NCBI GenBank assembly: GCA_002336485.1
Contig: DDCZ01000011.1
Span: 1 to 30,230 of the forward strand
Direction: 5' to 3'
Length of the DNA: 30,230 nt
Origin: Flavobacteriales bacterium UBA1993
Lineage (GTDB): Bacteria > Bacteroidota > Bacteroidia > Flavobacteriales_G > Salibacteraceae
The notes beneath the pieces were generated by a model. The model ran no database searches, had not been told where the DNA came from, and was given only the letters and a program-made list of their open reading frames with translations. The translations under genes and the position numbers were made by a program. Positions 1 to 9,100 of this stretch are shown in pieces (positions within the stretch are counted from its first letter, which is position 1; every line of letters starts with the position of its first letter).

Positions 1-2963
1 TGATCGATCTCAACCAATATCTGTGGGTCGGCTTTTGGAGTTTGCATCACGGCTTTCTCCATGTAGTCTGCCTGTTTTTTCAACGCGCTTACGATGCCTC
101 CTGAGGCGCGAATATTTCGCCGCGCGTTGTCCACTTCATTAATGAATGCCGCAAGGTCTTGTTTGTCTGCCTTCACAATCTGCTTGTCGTGCAGCATCTT
201 CACCTTGAAGTTTGTTGGTCCTGCCATTTGAGTCAACGCTCCGCCCTGCATCTTATGAATGGTCACCGAATACGTTCCCGGCAATACCAGCGCACCCCAA
301 TCAGGTGAACCATATCGGCCGGGCTTTCGCTCCTTAAGTTGAACAGGAGAGGTGGGCTCCATTCGATAGTTCCACACGCTTTTATTCAATCCCTTCTTGC
401 CTTTATCGGTGTAGCGACTTACCACGTTTCCTTTGGCGTCTTTAATCTCGAATAGGAGGTAGGGCTTCTGTTCTAAATCTTCCTCACGCAAGTCATCCAT
501 TGGCGGGTAAACCACGTCGCCGCCGTCCTTACGGATCTTCTTTTCGGCCTTGCGTCGTGCCTCGGTCAAGGTCTCTATGTTGTCGGCCAAGTAGAAGTTT
601 ATCACAGCTCCAATTGGTGGGTTATCTGCGGTGAAGAATGCCTCACCTTGAGATCCTTTTCCTCGCGTACCCATCGGGTTGGTTTGGTTGAAAATCAAGG
701 CGTCTTTAATTGGAAGAATGTGGGCATCCTTTCCAGTTGTGTCGGCCATATTACGTAGTGGTGCAAAATTGTCTAAGACGTAGAATCCGCGTCCGAATGT
801 GGCCAAGACCAAGTCGCTTTCTCGTTCTTGAATTTCCATATCACGCACTGCTATGGTTGGTAATCCACCTTTAATTTGAACCCACTTTTTGCCTCCATCC
901 AGCGTGAAGAAAACGCCGTACTCGGTTCCAACAAAAATCAAATTCGGATCCACTGGGTCTTGCCGCAGTGTATAGATCGCACCCTTTTCAGGTAGGTCGC
1001 CAGTAATGGATGTCCACGCCGCGCCCTTGTTTGTGCTTTTCAGAATGTATGGCTTAAAGTCGCCTTGCTTGTGGTTGTTGAACACCGCGTAGACCGTACC
1101 TGCATCTTTTACATCCCCTCGAATGTCCATCACATACGTGTTGGCAGGAATGCCTGGGAAGCTGTTCATCTTCTTCCAAGAACCGCCGTTGTCTTCGGTC
1201 ATGTGAATCAATCCGTCGTCGGTTCCTGCATAAAGCAATCCTTCCTGCACCGGCGATTCGTTGATCGATACGATGTTTCCATAAATGGTTGTGCTCTTGT
1301 GCAAGGCCACCGCATCTGGTCCCCAAGTGGTGCCCATTACCTTGAGCGTGTTTCGGTCTATTTGCTGACTTAAGTCTTCAGAAATGACTTCCCATGTGTT
1401 TCCACGATCATCGCTCTTAAAAACCTTGTTTGCGGCGAAGTAGAGCCGCTTATTGTCGTGTGGACTAATGATCAATGGGGCATCCCAGTTCCAGCGATAG
1501 GCGTCTTCGCCCTTGCGTTCCATGGGTTTGATGTTTACGCGCTCTCCTGTTGCTTTGTTGAAGCGCACCAACCAACCATACTGCGCCTGGCTGTACACAA
1601 TGTTTGGATCTGTTGGATCTACTTGCGGCTCAAAGCCATCGCCACCGCGTGTGATGTACCAGTCGAAGTTGCTGATGCCGTGCGCATTTGTGGTGCGTGA
1701 TGGACCACCAAGGGTGTTGTTGTCTTGCGTGCCGCCATACACATTGTAAAATGGCAGGTCGTTGTCGATGGCCACGCGATAAAACTGCGTGATGTTCAGG
1801 TTTTGGTGAAACTTCCAGTTTCCAGCTCCATCCCATGTTTCATACAAACCGCCGTCGCACCCTACCAACCAATGATTGGTGTTTTTCGGGTTGATCCACA
1901 TGGCGTGGTTATCCACGTGCTTGCTTTTTTCACCGGTCTTCTTGAATGTCTTTCCGCCGTCTTCGGTGTGGTGCAACCAAGTGTCCATAGAGAACACTTT
2001 GTCCACGTTATTTGGGTCTGGCACCAACTCCACATAGTAGTTTCCACTTGTGAAATAATCGGACTGTCGGTTCCAGCTTTCGCCGCGGTTATTCGATCTG
2101 TAAAAGCCACCATGCTCTTTGTCAAATCCTTCGACCATAGCGTAAACCACATCTGGGTTGGCCGGTGAAATGGCGAGGGCAATTCTGCCGAGATCAGCCT
2201 TTGGTAATCCACTGTTGATTTTGCGCCAGTTGGCTCCACCGTCTGTTGTTTTGTATATCGCCGATTCCGGCCCACCGCTCAAGTATGTCCAAGTATGTCT
2301 TCTTCTCTGATGCGCAGAAGCGTACATCGTGTTCGGGTCGCGTGGATCCATCCACATGTCTGAAAATCCGGTATTGTCGCTCACGTGAAATATGCGCTCC
2401 CATGTAGTGCCGCCATCCATGGTTTTATAAATTCCCCGATCACCGCCTTCGCTCCAAAGTGGACCGTATGCCGCAACAAATACCACTTCTGAATTTCCCG
2501 GTTGAACAATTATTTTAGCAATGTGCTCCGAGTTGGGAAGGCCCATATTCTTGAATGACTTTCCGTCGTCAACACTTTTGTAGATTCCATCTCCGTATGC
2601 AACACTTCGCTGGTTGTTGTTCTCTCCTGTGCCCACCCAAACGGTATGCTCGTTGTTCGGATCGATGGTTACACACCCAATGGAGTAGGAGCCATAGCTG
2701 TCGAAAATAGGGGAGAAGGTGTTTCCATGATTGGATGTTTTCCACACACCACCTGAGGCAGCGGCAATGTAAAACTCATCGCTGTTGTTGGGGTTAACCG
2801 CCATGTCGATCACACGTCCAGAAACCAGTGCTGGCCCAATAGCCCGAAAAGACATGCCGCTCAGCGTCGCTTGTTTCTTTTCATCCTTGTTGTCTGATTT
2901 CTTCTGTGCAAATCCAACAAAGGACAGCGATGTAATGGCGAGTAGGGCAATAGCTTTTTTCAT
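1..2963 (-). CDS. Secreted BNR/VPS10-like beta-propeller protein (3' end cut by window edge)
   Basis: One uninterrupted minus-strand frame runs from an ATG at 2963 to the left edge (987 codons, no stop), so the C-terminus is missing. It opens with a typical signal peptide (MKKAIALLAITSLSFVGFAQ), so export is expected. About ten Asp-box-like motifs follow through roughly residues 80-620, for example YKTMDGGTTW, YKTTDGGANW, HHTEDGGKTF, HMTEDNGGSW and FTLDGGKKW. These mark the sortilin/VPS10-type, BNR-repeat propeller fold often named 'glycosyl hydrolase' in Bacteroidota. After the propeller comes a region rich in beta-strand character, then a helical stretch near the edge. No catalytic residues can be assigned, and the family's substrate is generally unknown. 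The gene stands alone with its own -10-like element. Family assignment is good; function is open. Confidence 0.88.
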   Translation of the reverse strand, partial: MKKAIALLAITSLSFVGFAQKKSDNKDEKKQATLSGMSFRAIGPALVSGRVIDMAVNPNNSDEFYIAAASGGVWKTSNHGNTFSPIFDSYGSYSIGCVTIDPNNEHTVWVGTGENNNQRSVAYGDGIYKSVDDGKSFKNMGLPNSEHIAKIIVQPGNSEVVFVAAYGPLWSEGGDRGIYKTMDGGTTWERIFHVSDNTGFSDMWMDPRDPNTMYASAHQRRRHTWTYLSGGPESAIYKTTDGGANWRKINSGLPKADLGRIALAISPANPDVVYAMVEGFDKEHGGFYRSNNRGESWNRQSDYFTSGNYYVELVPDPNNVDKVFSMDTWLHHTEDGGKTFKKTGEKSKHVDNHAMWINPKNTNHWLVGCDGGLYETWDGAGNWKFHQNLNITQFYRVAIDNDLPFYNVYGGTQDNNTLGGPSRTTNAHGISNFDWYITRGGDGFEPQVDPTDPNIVYSQAQYGWLVRFNKATGERVNIKPMERKGEDAYRWNWDAPLIISPHDNKRLYFAANKVFKSDDRGNTWEVISEDLSQQIDRNTLKVMGTTWGPDAVALHKSTTIYGNIVSINESPVQEGLLYAGTDDGLIHMTEDNGGSWKKMNSFPGIPANTYVMDIRGDVKDAGTVYAVFNNHKQGDFKPYILKSTNKGAAWTSITGDLPEKGAIYTLRQDPVDPNLIFVGTEYGVFFTLDGGKKWVQIKGGLPTIAVRDMEIQERESDLVLATFGRGFYVLDNFAPLRNMADTTGKDAHILPIKDALIFNQTNPMGTRGKGSQGEAFFTADNPPIGAVINFYLADNIETLTEARRKAEKKIRKDGGDVVYPPMDDLREEDLEQKPYLLFEIKDAKGNVVSRYTDKGKKGLNKSVWNYRMEPTSPVQLKERKPGRYGSPDWGALVLPGTYSVTIHKMQGGALTQMAGPTNFKVKMLHDKQIVKADKQDLAAFINEVDNARRNIRASGGIVSALKKQADYMEKAVMQTPKADPQILVEID

Positions 2964-2984
2964 AGTCTGAATTTCAGGGGACGG

Positions 2985-2992
2985 CAAATATA
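2985..2992 (-). promoter_or_regulatory. Bacteroidota -7 element upstream of the BNR/VPS10-like gene
   Basis: Read on the minus strand this is TATATTTG, a full match to the Bacteroidota -7 consensus TAnnTTTG, 21 bases before the ATG at 2963. No clear TTTG -33 box lies at the usual spacing, so support is partial. Confidence 0.4.
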
Positions 2993-3168
2993 ACAGGCAA
3001 CAATTGGCTTGGTTCGCTCAATGGGAAGATTGGCCTGGAAAGGGATGAATGGGAGCAGTTTTCCTTCATCGTCTAGGCCCGATTTAAAACAATCTGGGGC
3101 CTTCCATGTTTCATCCAAACATCCTATCCTTGTCGCCCCAAGCAAAAGACAATTAAAGACAAAACAAC

Positions 3169-3669
3169 ATGGCTACTATTACATTCAAAGGCACTTCGAT
3201 AACTACCGTAGGTTCACTTCCAAACGTTGGAGATCAGGCGCCAGACTTCTCGCTTACAAACAACAGCGTGCAAGACATTTCAATGGCTGACTTTGCTGGA
3301 AAGCGCGTGATTCTAAACATCTTCCCAAGCATTGATACGGGCATTTGTGCCATGAGCGCACGCCACTTCAATGGAGTTGCGTCTGGTTTAGACAACACCA
3401 TTGTGATGAACGTAAGCAAGGATTTGCCTTTCGCGCAGAAGCGATTTTGTGGTGCAGAAGGGTTAGAGAATGTGCAGAACGCATCCGAGTTCAAAAACAC
3501 GGGATTCTCTTCAAACTATGCTGTGATCATGAATGAAGGTCCGCTTGCAGGGTTGTTTAGCCGAGCCATCGTTGTCATCGACGAGGCAGGAAAGGTCATT
3601 TACACAGAGCAGGTTCCAGAGATTGTACAGGAGCCAGATTACGATGCGGCGCTTGCATCGTTGAAGTAA
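3169..3669 (+). CDS. tpx: Thiol peroxidase (Tpx, atypical 2-Cys peroxiredoxin)
   Basis: The 166-residue product is full length for Tpx. It reduces hydrogen peroxide and alkyl hydroperoxides, with thioredoxin as the usual electron donor, and acts in the cytoplasm (no signal peptide). The peroxidatic cysteine is C60 in FPSIDTGICAMSARHFN, with the active-site Thr57 three residues before it. The resolving cysteine is C94 in DLPFAQKRFCGAEG. Both match the E. coli pair C61/C95. The Arg in GLFSRAIVVID fits the conserved catalytic arginine. The ATG at 3169 follows an A-rich leader with no strong Shine-Dalgarno; a weak -7-like TATCCTTG lies at 3125-3132. It converges on rlmF with its stop codon directly touching the opposing stop. 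Confidence 0.96.
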   Translation: MATITFKGTSITTVGSLPNVGDQAPDFSLTNNSVQDISMADFAGKRVILNIFPSIDTGICAMSARHFNGVASGLDNTIVMNVSKDLPFAQKRFCGAEGLENVQNASEFKNTGFSSNYAVIMNEGPLAGLFSRAIVVIDEAGKVIYTEQVPEIVQEPDYDAALASLK

Positions 3670-3677
3670 TTACTTCA
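3662..3677. repeat. 16-bp perfect palindrome covering both stop codons of tpx and rlmF
   Basis: TGAAGTAATTACTTCA is a perfect inverted repeat centred between 3669 and 3670. The left half carries the tpx stop (3667-3669) and the right half the rlmF stop (3670-3672 on the minus strand). Both genes end in AAG TAA, which creates most of the symmetry. There is no U-tract and no loop, so it is not a classical terminator. Confidence 0.8.
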
Positions 3678-4662
3678 CTTCCCAACGGACGCGGTGCCAC
3701 GTCTTTCGACCCTTTCGGTTCTTAAACGTCCATCCAACCAATCTACTTTGTTTTGATCCGGTTGTCATTTCGATCACCTGAACATTCAATGCCTCCATCT
3801 TTTCGAGTAATCGAAGGGCTTTGCCCACGTTTTCCTTTTTGGAGATCAAAATGGTGAACCAGAGCACTTGCTTTTCAACCTCTTTGCTCTGTTTTATGTA
3901 TTGCGATACAAAATTCAATTCTCCGCCTTCGCACCAGAGTTCCGTGTTGACGCCGCCAAAGTTTTGACTTGGGCTATCTATGAATTCCCCCTTGAGGTTT
4001 TGAACCTTCCGTTTGTTTGCAGCCTCCGCCTCTTCTTGTGACGAATGAAATGGTGGGTTGCACACGCTTACATCGAAGTACTCGTCTTTCTTTATAACGC
4101 CCTTAAACATCGATGCTTCGTCGTCTTGCTTTCGAAGCTCGATGGTGGAGCTTAGCTTATTTTCATCGATTATTTTCTGAGCCGAGCTCAGTGCCTGCGT
4201 GTCAATATCTACTCCCACAAATGCCCATCCATATTCCTTCTTAGCGATAATCGGATACACACAATTTGCACCAACACCAATATCTAAACATCGAATCTGC
4301 GTGCCTGTTGGAATTGGATCTGTGGTGCGTTTGGGATAATTCCCTGACATCAGATCGGCCGTGAAATGAATGTAGTCAGCGCGGCCTGGGATTGGCGGAA
4401 CCAAATAGCCTTCAGGGATATCCCACCAGCCAATGCCATAGTACTTCATGAGTATAGCTCGGTTCAATTCCTTCACTGATTCAGGATTAAAGAAGTCGAT
4501 GCTGTGCGTGCCGGCTTCTATCGTCACAATGTGTTCCTCAAGCTTTGGATTGGCAGCGACGAGAGCCACGAAATTGTATCGACCTTGATGCTTGTTTCGT
4601 GGATGAAACTGCGCTTTGGTGATCTCGTCGATGGAAGGTTTTTGAATTCTAGGTCGCGGCAT
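3670..4662 (-). CDS. rlmF: 23S rRNA (adenine1618-N6)-methyltransferase RlmF
   Basis: The 330-residue product has the RlmF (YbiN) layout. An N-terminal region (HPRNKHQGRYNF; WWDIPEGYLVPPIPGRADYI) is followed by a Rossmann methyltransferase core. The S-adenosylmethionine motif I is DIGVGANCVYP at residues 127-137, the acidic strand-2 end is VGVDID, and the N6-adenine catalytic motif is CNPPFHSS with NPPF at 202-205. RlmF methylates A1618 of 23S rRNA using SAM, in the cytoplasm. The length is near the E. coli enzyme (308 residues). The ATG at 4662 starts the conserved basic N-terminus. It is transcribed away from the AIM24-family gene and converges on tpx with no spacer. Confidence 0.95.
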   Translation of the reverse strand: MPRPRIQKPSIDEITKAQFHPRNKHQGRYNFVALVAANPKLEEHIVTIEAGTHSIDFFNPESVKELNRAILMKYYGIGWWDIPEGYLVPPIPGRADYIHFTADLMSGNYPKRTTDPIPTGTQIRCLDIGVGANCVYPIIAKKEYGWAFVGVDIDTQALSSAQKIIDENKLSSTIELRKQDDEASMFKGVIKKDEYFDVSVCNPPFHSSQEEAEAANKRKVQNLKGEFIDSPSQNFGGVNTELWCEGGELNFVSQYIKQSKEVEKQVLWFTILISKKENVGKALRLLEKMEALNVQVIEMTTGSKQSRLVGWTFKNRKGRKTWHRVRWEVK

Positions 4663-4736
4663 TTTTTTCTTGCGATTATTGACTTCAAAGATGCGGGTAT
4701 TTCCAAGCCGTTCGCAGTCTAAATTCGGATGAGCGG

Positions 4737-4768
4737 TTTGCTGGATTATTGCCTATCAAATATGTTTG
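4737..4768 (+). promoter_or_regulatory. Bacteroidota-type promoter for the AIM24-family gene
   Basis: TTTG at 4737-4740 and TATGTTTG at 4761-4768 are separated by 20 bases, matching TTTG-N17..23-TAnnTTTG fully. Transcription would start near 4775, leaving about 10 bases before the ATG at 4785. This excludes the upstream in-frame TTG at 4749, which lies inside the promoter. Confidence 0.7.
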
Positions 4769-4784
4769 TCTAAAAGAAAATGAG

Positions 4785-5588
4785 ATGGACATACTTCCAA
4801 ATACACACGAAATAGATTACCGAATAATCGGTGAAGAAATGCAATGCGTCGAGATTGAGTTGGATCCGGCAGAAACGGTGATCGCCGAAGCGGGCAGCTT
4901 AATGATGATGGATCAAGACGTGAAAATGCAAACCATTTTTGGTGACGGATCAAAGGGCGAACAGAATTTTATGGGGAAAGTGTTTTCAGCCGGTAAACGC
5001 GTGTTAACAGGAGAAAGTCTGTTTATGACTGCCTATACGAATTCAGGAAATTCGAAGAAACACGTGCACTTTGCTGCCCCTTATCCGGGTAAAGTAATCG
5101 CGCTTGACGTGGCCCAACTCGGCGGAAAAGTAATTTGCCAGAAGGATGCCTTTTTATGTGCAGCCCAAGGCACGGCGATTGGAATCGAGTTTCAAAAACG
5201 CATTGGCGTTGGACTTTTTGGTGGTGAAGGATTTATCATGCAAAAAGTGGAAGGCGATGGATTGGCATTTGTGCATGCCGGAGGAACGGTCATTGAACGC
5301 GAATTGCAGGCGGGCGATGTATTGAAGGTAGATACGGGCTGTATCGTAGCGTTTACTCAATCCATTGACTACGATATTGAATTCGTGGGTGGAATAAAGA
5401 ACACTTTTTTTGGTGGCGAGGGATTGTTTTTTGGCACGCTCAAGGGGCCAGGAAAGGTTTGGATTCAGTCGTTGCCGTTTAGTAGGCTTGCAGACAAAAT
5501 CATCAGTTCGGCTCCAAAAATGGGAGGCAAAAGAAAGGGAGAAGGCAGCATTTTAGGCGGCTTGGGCGACATCATCGATGGCCGATAG
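4785..5588 (+). CDS. AIM24 / TIGR00266-family protein
   Basis: The product (267 residues from the ATG) resembles the AIM24 family, a double-psi-like beta-barrel fold in both bacteria and mitochondria (yeast Aim24, inner membrane organisation). Its bacterial role is undefined. Supporting segments are DPAETVIAEAGSLMMMD near the N-terminus, the glycine-rich FGDGSKGEQNFMGKVFSAGKR, and the C-terminal FFGGEGLFFGTLKGPGKVWI followed by QSLPFSRLADKI. There is no signal peptide or membrane helix. An in-frame TTG at 4749 would add 12 residues, but the ATG at 4785 sits just after a complete promoter and an A/G-rich leader, so I prefer it. The gene is monocistronic and converges on the GNAT gene after 21 bases. 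Confidence 0.88.
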   Translation: MDILPNTHEIDYRIIGEEMQCVEIELDPAETVIAEAGSLMMMDQDVKMQTIFGDGSKGEQNFMGKVFSAGKRVLTGESLFMTAYTNSGNSKKHVHFAAPYPGKVIALDVAQLGGKVICQKDAFLCAAQGTAIGIEFQKRIGVGLFGGEGFIMQKVEGDGLAFVHAGGTVIERELQAGDVLKVDTGCIVAFTQSIDYDIEFVGGIKNTFFGGEGLFFGTLKGPGKVWIQSLPFSRLADKIISSAPKMGGKRKGEGSILGGLGDIIDGR

Positions 5589-5609
5589 ATTGAAGGCCAG
5601 TAGGGGCGG

Positions 5610-6137
5610 TTAGGTCAACTCTGGATTGAATATGCTGTATCGGTGCACCTCCAAACCGTCCTCTATTAGATCATCGCGATACTCCATACCCAGCTTTTTC
5701 AATACGTTAGAAGAAGCTGCATGTTCTGGTAACACAAAGCCACTTATTTCTTTTAATCCCAACGTTTGAAATCCAAATTCAAGAGACGCTACACCGCTTT
5801 CTGTGGCAAGACCTTGCCCCCAATAGTCAGGGTGAAATCGGTACCCTAAATCAACAGCATTCCATTCCTCCATATTCTTGAGACCTGAAAAACCGATAAA
5901 CCGTTTGTCTCGTTTGTGTTCTACTGCAAATCGCCCATATCCATGTGTTTGGTAATCTCCTAGAACGTTGTTCTTGATCGCGTCATAGACTTGTTGATAT
6001 GTCTTTACACCGCCATCATTCGTATACTTCGTAACCTCAGGATCTTGATTGATCTCAAAAGACGGATCTATGTCATCCATGGTGAAGGGGCGAAGTATCA
6101 AGCGCTCCGTTTCAATAATGGTATCAAATGGTTTCAA
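5610..6137 (-). CDS. GNAT N-acetyltransferase (RimJ/RimL-like)
   Basis: This is a GNAT-fold acetyltransferase of the RimJ/RimL/ribosomal-protein-alanine type, expected to transfer an acetyl group from acetyl-CoA to an amine; the substrate is unknown. The family opening TERLILRPFTMDDI, the strand LGYRFHPDYWGQGLATE with the CoA-pyrophosphate loop (WGQGLA), and the closing SSNVLKKLGMEYRDD are all visible. The frame is open back to an ATG at 6296, but that would overlap the end of the upstream metalloprotease gene by more than 120 bases and add 53 residues with no family likeness. I take the TTG at 6137, just before the conserved region, giving about 175 residues, the normal length. The start codon is the weak point; the family is not. 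Confidence 0.85.
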   Translation of the reverse strand: MKPFDTIIETERLILRPFTMDDIDPSFEINQDPEVTKYTNDGGVKTYQQVYDAIKNNVLGDYQTHGYGRFAVEHKRDKRFIGFSGLKNMEEWNAVDLGYRFHPDYWGQGLATESGVASLEFGFQTLGLKEISGFVLPEHAASSNVLKKLGMEYRDDLIEDGLEVHRYSIFNPELT

Positions 6138-6169
6138 GACAGGTGTTTTTTTGGTTATCGAAGAATGTT

Positions 6170-9100
6170 CTAGTCGGTCAGTTTCACAAATTTCAGGCTT
6201 CGTTGACCTTCCATAGTTGAAAGTCGGACCAAGTAATATCCTGGAGCGTGGTGCTCCATTGGAAGCGTGATCAGATCCACGTCCTGCTCCTTCCATGTTT
6301 GGATGAGTTGCCCCTGAATGTCGAAAAGGTCAATGGATACGTCTTTTTGAACCGAACTGAAAGAAATGCTGTATTGTTCGCTCACCGTTGTTGGATAACC
6401 CCGAACATCGAGCCCAGTTTTGTTGGAAGTGTTGGCATGGTTAACGCAAACCGAAGTGTCGTTACACGTCGCTGATTGATTTATAAGCGCAAAGCTACCG
6501 CTGTATCCAGGCATCATGTATCCAACTCCGGTTGTCATAATCACAGTTTGACTGTTGCAGTCATACCATTGGAATGGGCCCACGGATTGATTTGACTTTA
6601 ACCAAAGACCCGAAGAATAGATCTGCACGGAGTTAAGATCTACAACAATTTCAGTAGAGTAAATGGTATCCTGACCGAAATTATTCCCGACAGTATCGAG
6701 GTAGAACCCAGCATTATATTGGTATGCGCCTCCAGCAAATGCGCTGTCACCGGCGCAGAGTGCAACCGTGTCGTTAATGACAAGATACGTGACAACATTT
6801 ACGGTGAGCGTGGTGCAAATTACGGAGTCGCAAGACCCGATTGTGTCGCAGTAAGTACCGGCCGTAGTCCGCCAAGAACCAGCGATGTAGGCACTATCGC
6901 CAGAAACGATCGACATGGAATTACTCACCTGGGCAGGAACACTGATAAATAGGGTAGTGCTATTGATAATTGCAGTGCCGCCTGAAAAGGTCGTGTCGGC
7001 ATACGTTCCAGCGGTTGAGCGGAAGATGCCTCCGAGAAGGACGGAATCGTTTTGACATATGGTGATAGAGTCTGTTCCAAATTGAACAGGGTAAACCCAA
7101 AGAAGCGTTTCAACAACGCTATCGCATCCATTCGAACTCGAGAACGTATCTAGGTAAATATTAGATGTGGTTTGAAATGCGCCACCAAGGAAAACAGAAT
7201 CGCCTTGATAAATCCAAGTTAGGAAGAAGGAATAGGCATTAAGTCCGTTTTGTACCACAATGATTGAGATGGAATCACAACCGCCAGATCCGGAAAGGGT
7301 ATCCGTGTATGTTCCAGGTTGATTCACCATGTTTCCGTGCACCAAAACAGAGTCGCCGTTACATATTGAAACGGTATCAATGGTGTTTATGGAGGAGCCA
7401 GAGGACGTTATTGTTTGATTTGTTGAGTCGGTACAGCCATTTGCGTCGGTCGCAGTCACGGAGTATGTGCCTGCAATCAATCCTGTAACCGAGGCTGATG
7501 TTCCGCCTGTATTCCATACGTAGGTCACGGTTCCTGTGCCACCCGTGCTTGAGGCTGTAAGTCCTCCGGTGGTTGAGCCGCCACACCCAGCATTGCTATC
7601 AATCGTGATTGAGACTAAGAGGGCCGTTGGTTGAGTGATTGTGACCGATTCCGTATCCGTGCAACCATTTGCATCGGTAGCAGTTACAGTATAGGTGCCT
7701 GAGGTTAATCCAGAGAGGGTCGATGAGGTTGAGCCCATGCTCCACGCATACGTGTATGTTGCCGAGCCACCAATCGCGGAAACCGTCAGAGATCCGTCAT
7801 TTCCGCCGTTGCAACTCACATTACTCGCCGTAATAGAAACTATTACAGCGGAAGGCTCAGAAATGGTTCCAGTTGCTGTTGTAGTGCAGCCGCCGTTTTC
7901 AGTGACAGTTACCGTATATGATCCTGCAGACAAGCCTGTAACTGTTGCTGAAGTTGCTCCCGTACTCCACAAATAGGAAATTGGGTTTGCGCCTCCTGTT
8001 GACGATGCTGTAAGACTTCCATCACTGCTTCCATTGCAACTCACGTTGCTATTTACGGTTACAGTGGCGCTTACGCTGCTTCCACCAGAAGTTAGACTTT
8101 GAGATAATGATTCTGTGCATCCATTGGCGTCAGTGACAGTTACAGTGTAGGTGCCGGCAGAAAGCCCTGAGATAGATGCCGAGGTGGCGCTTGTGCTCCA
8201 CGCATAAGAAAACGTTCCAACACCACCAGATGCGGAAGCAGTTAACCCGCCTGATCCGCTACCGCAGCTTGCGCTGCTGTCAACATTTATGGAAAGACTT
8301 ATCGCTGAGGGCTCACTCAGAGTAGCTGATTCGGTATCCGTACATCCGTTTGCATCCGTGACAGTAACGGTATATGTACCTGCGGCTAGTCCTGTTGCGG
8401 TCGCAGAGGTTGAGCCGGTATTCCAGGCGAATGTATAAGATGTTGTTCCTCCACTTGCAGAGGCCGTCATTGATCCGTCGTTTCCGCCATTGCAACTAAC
8501 CATATTCACAGAAATGGACGCCACAAGTGCCGTTGGTTCTGATATGGTACCAGTGGCGGTAGCTGTACAACCACCGTTTTCTGTAGCAGTAACGGTGTAT
8601 GTTCCGGCAGTCAAACCAGTAATTGTTGCTGTCGACGCCCCGTTGTTCCAAACGTACGTAGTAGGATTTGTTCCTCCAGTTGCCGATGCTGTTAGGCTTC
8701 CATCGCTGCCACCGTTGCAACTTGCATTGCTATTCGCTGTTACGGATGCACTTAAGCTGCTTCCACCTGTGATACTTTGTGAAAGTGATTCGGTGCAGCC
8801 GTTAGCATCCGTTACGGTTACCGTGTATGTTCCTGCAGTGAGACCCGTTATAGATTGCGTTGTAGCACTTGTATTCCATGCATAAGACAACGAACCGACT
8901 CCGCCAGATGCAGATGCCGTTAGGCCGCCAGATCCACTGCCGCCGCAGCTGGCATTGCTATCAACCGTAATTGATAGGCTGATGTTTGTGGGTTGAGTAA
9001 CGGTGGCCGATTGTGTAGCGGTACAACTATTTGCGTCAGTTAATGTAACGGAGTATGTTCCTGCGGATAGCCCAGTAATAAAGTTCATAAAGGTTCCTGT

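Noticed and set aside
1054..2403. Several open frames of 60-147 codons on both strands inside the BNR/VPS10-like gene
   Set aside because: All lie within one continuous, clearly coding minus-strand frame with domain signatures and a signal peptide; they show no family likeness.
3009..3290. 93-codon plus-strand frame overlapping the start of tpx
   Set aside because: It overlaps the well-supported tpx frame and has no recognisable sequence or promoter.
6138..6296. ATG-initiated N-terminal extension of the GNAT protein (53 residues)
   Set aside because: It would overlap the 3' end of the metalloprotease gene in another frame and does not resemble the GNAT family.
7695..8885. Plus-strand open frames of 93 and 131 codons (7695-7976, 8490-8885) antisense to the SprB-like array
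   Set aside because: They arise because the repeat's biased Thr/Ser/Gly codons leave the opposite strand open; their Val/Pro-rich product just mirrors the repeat period and has no start signals.
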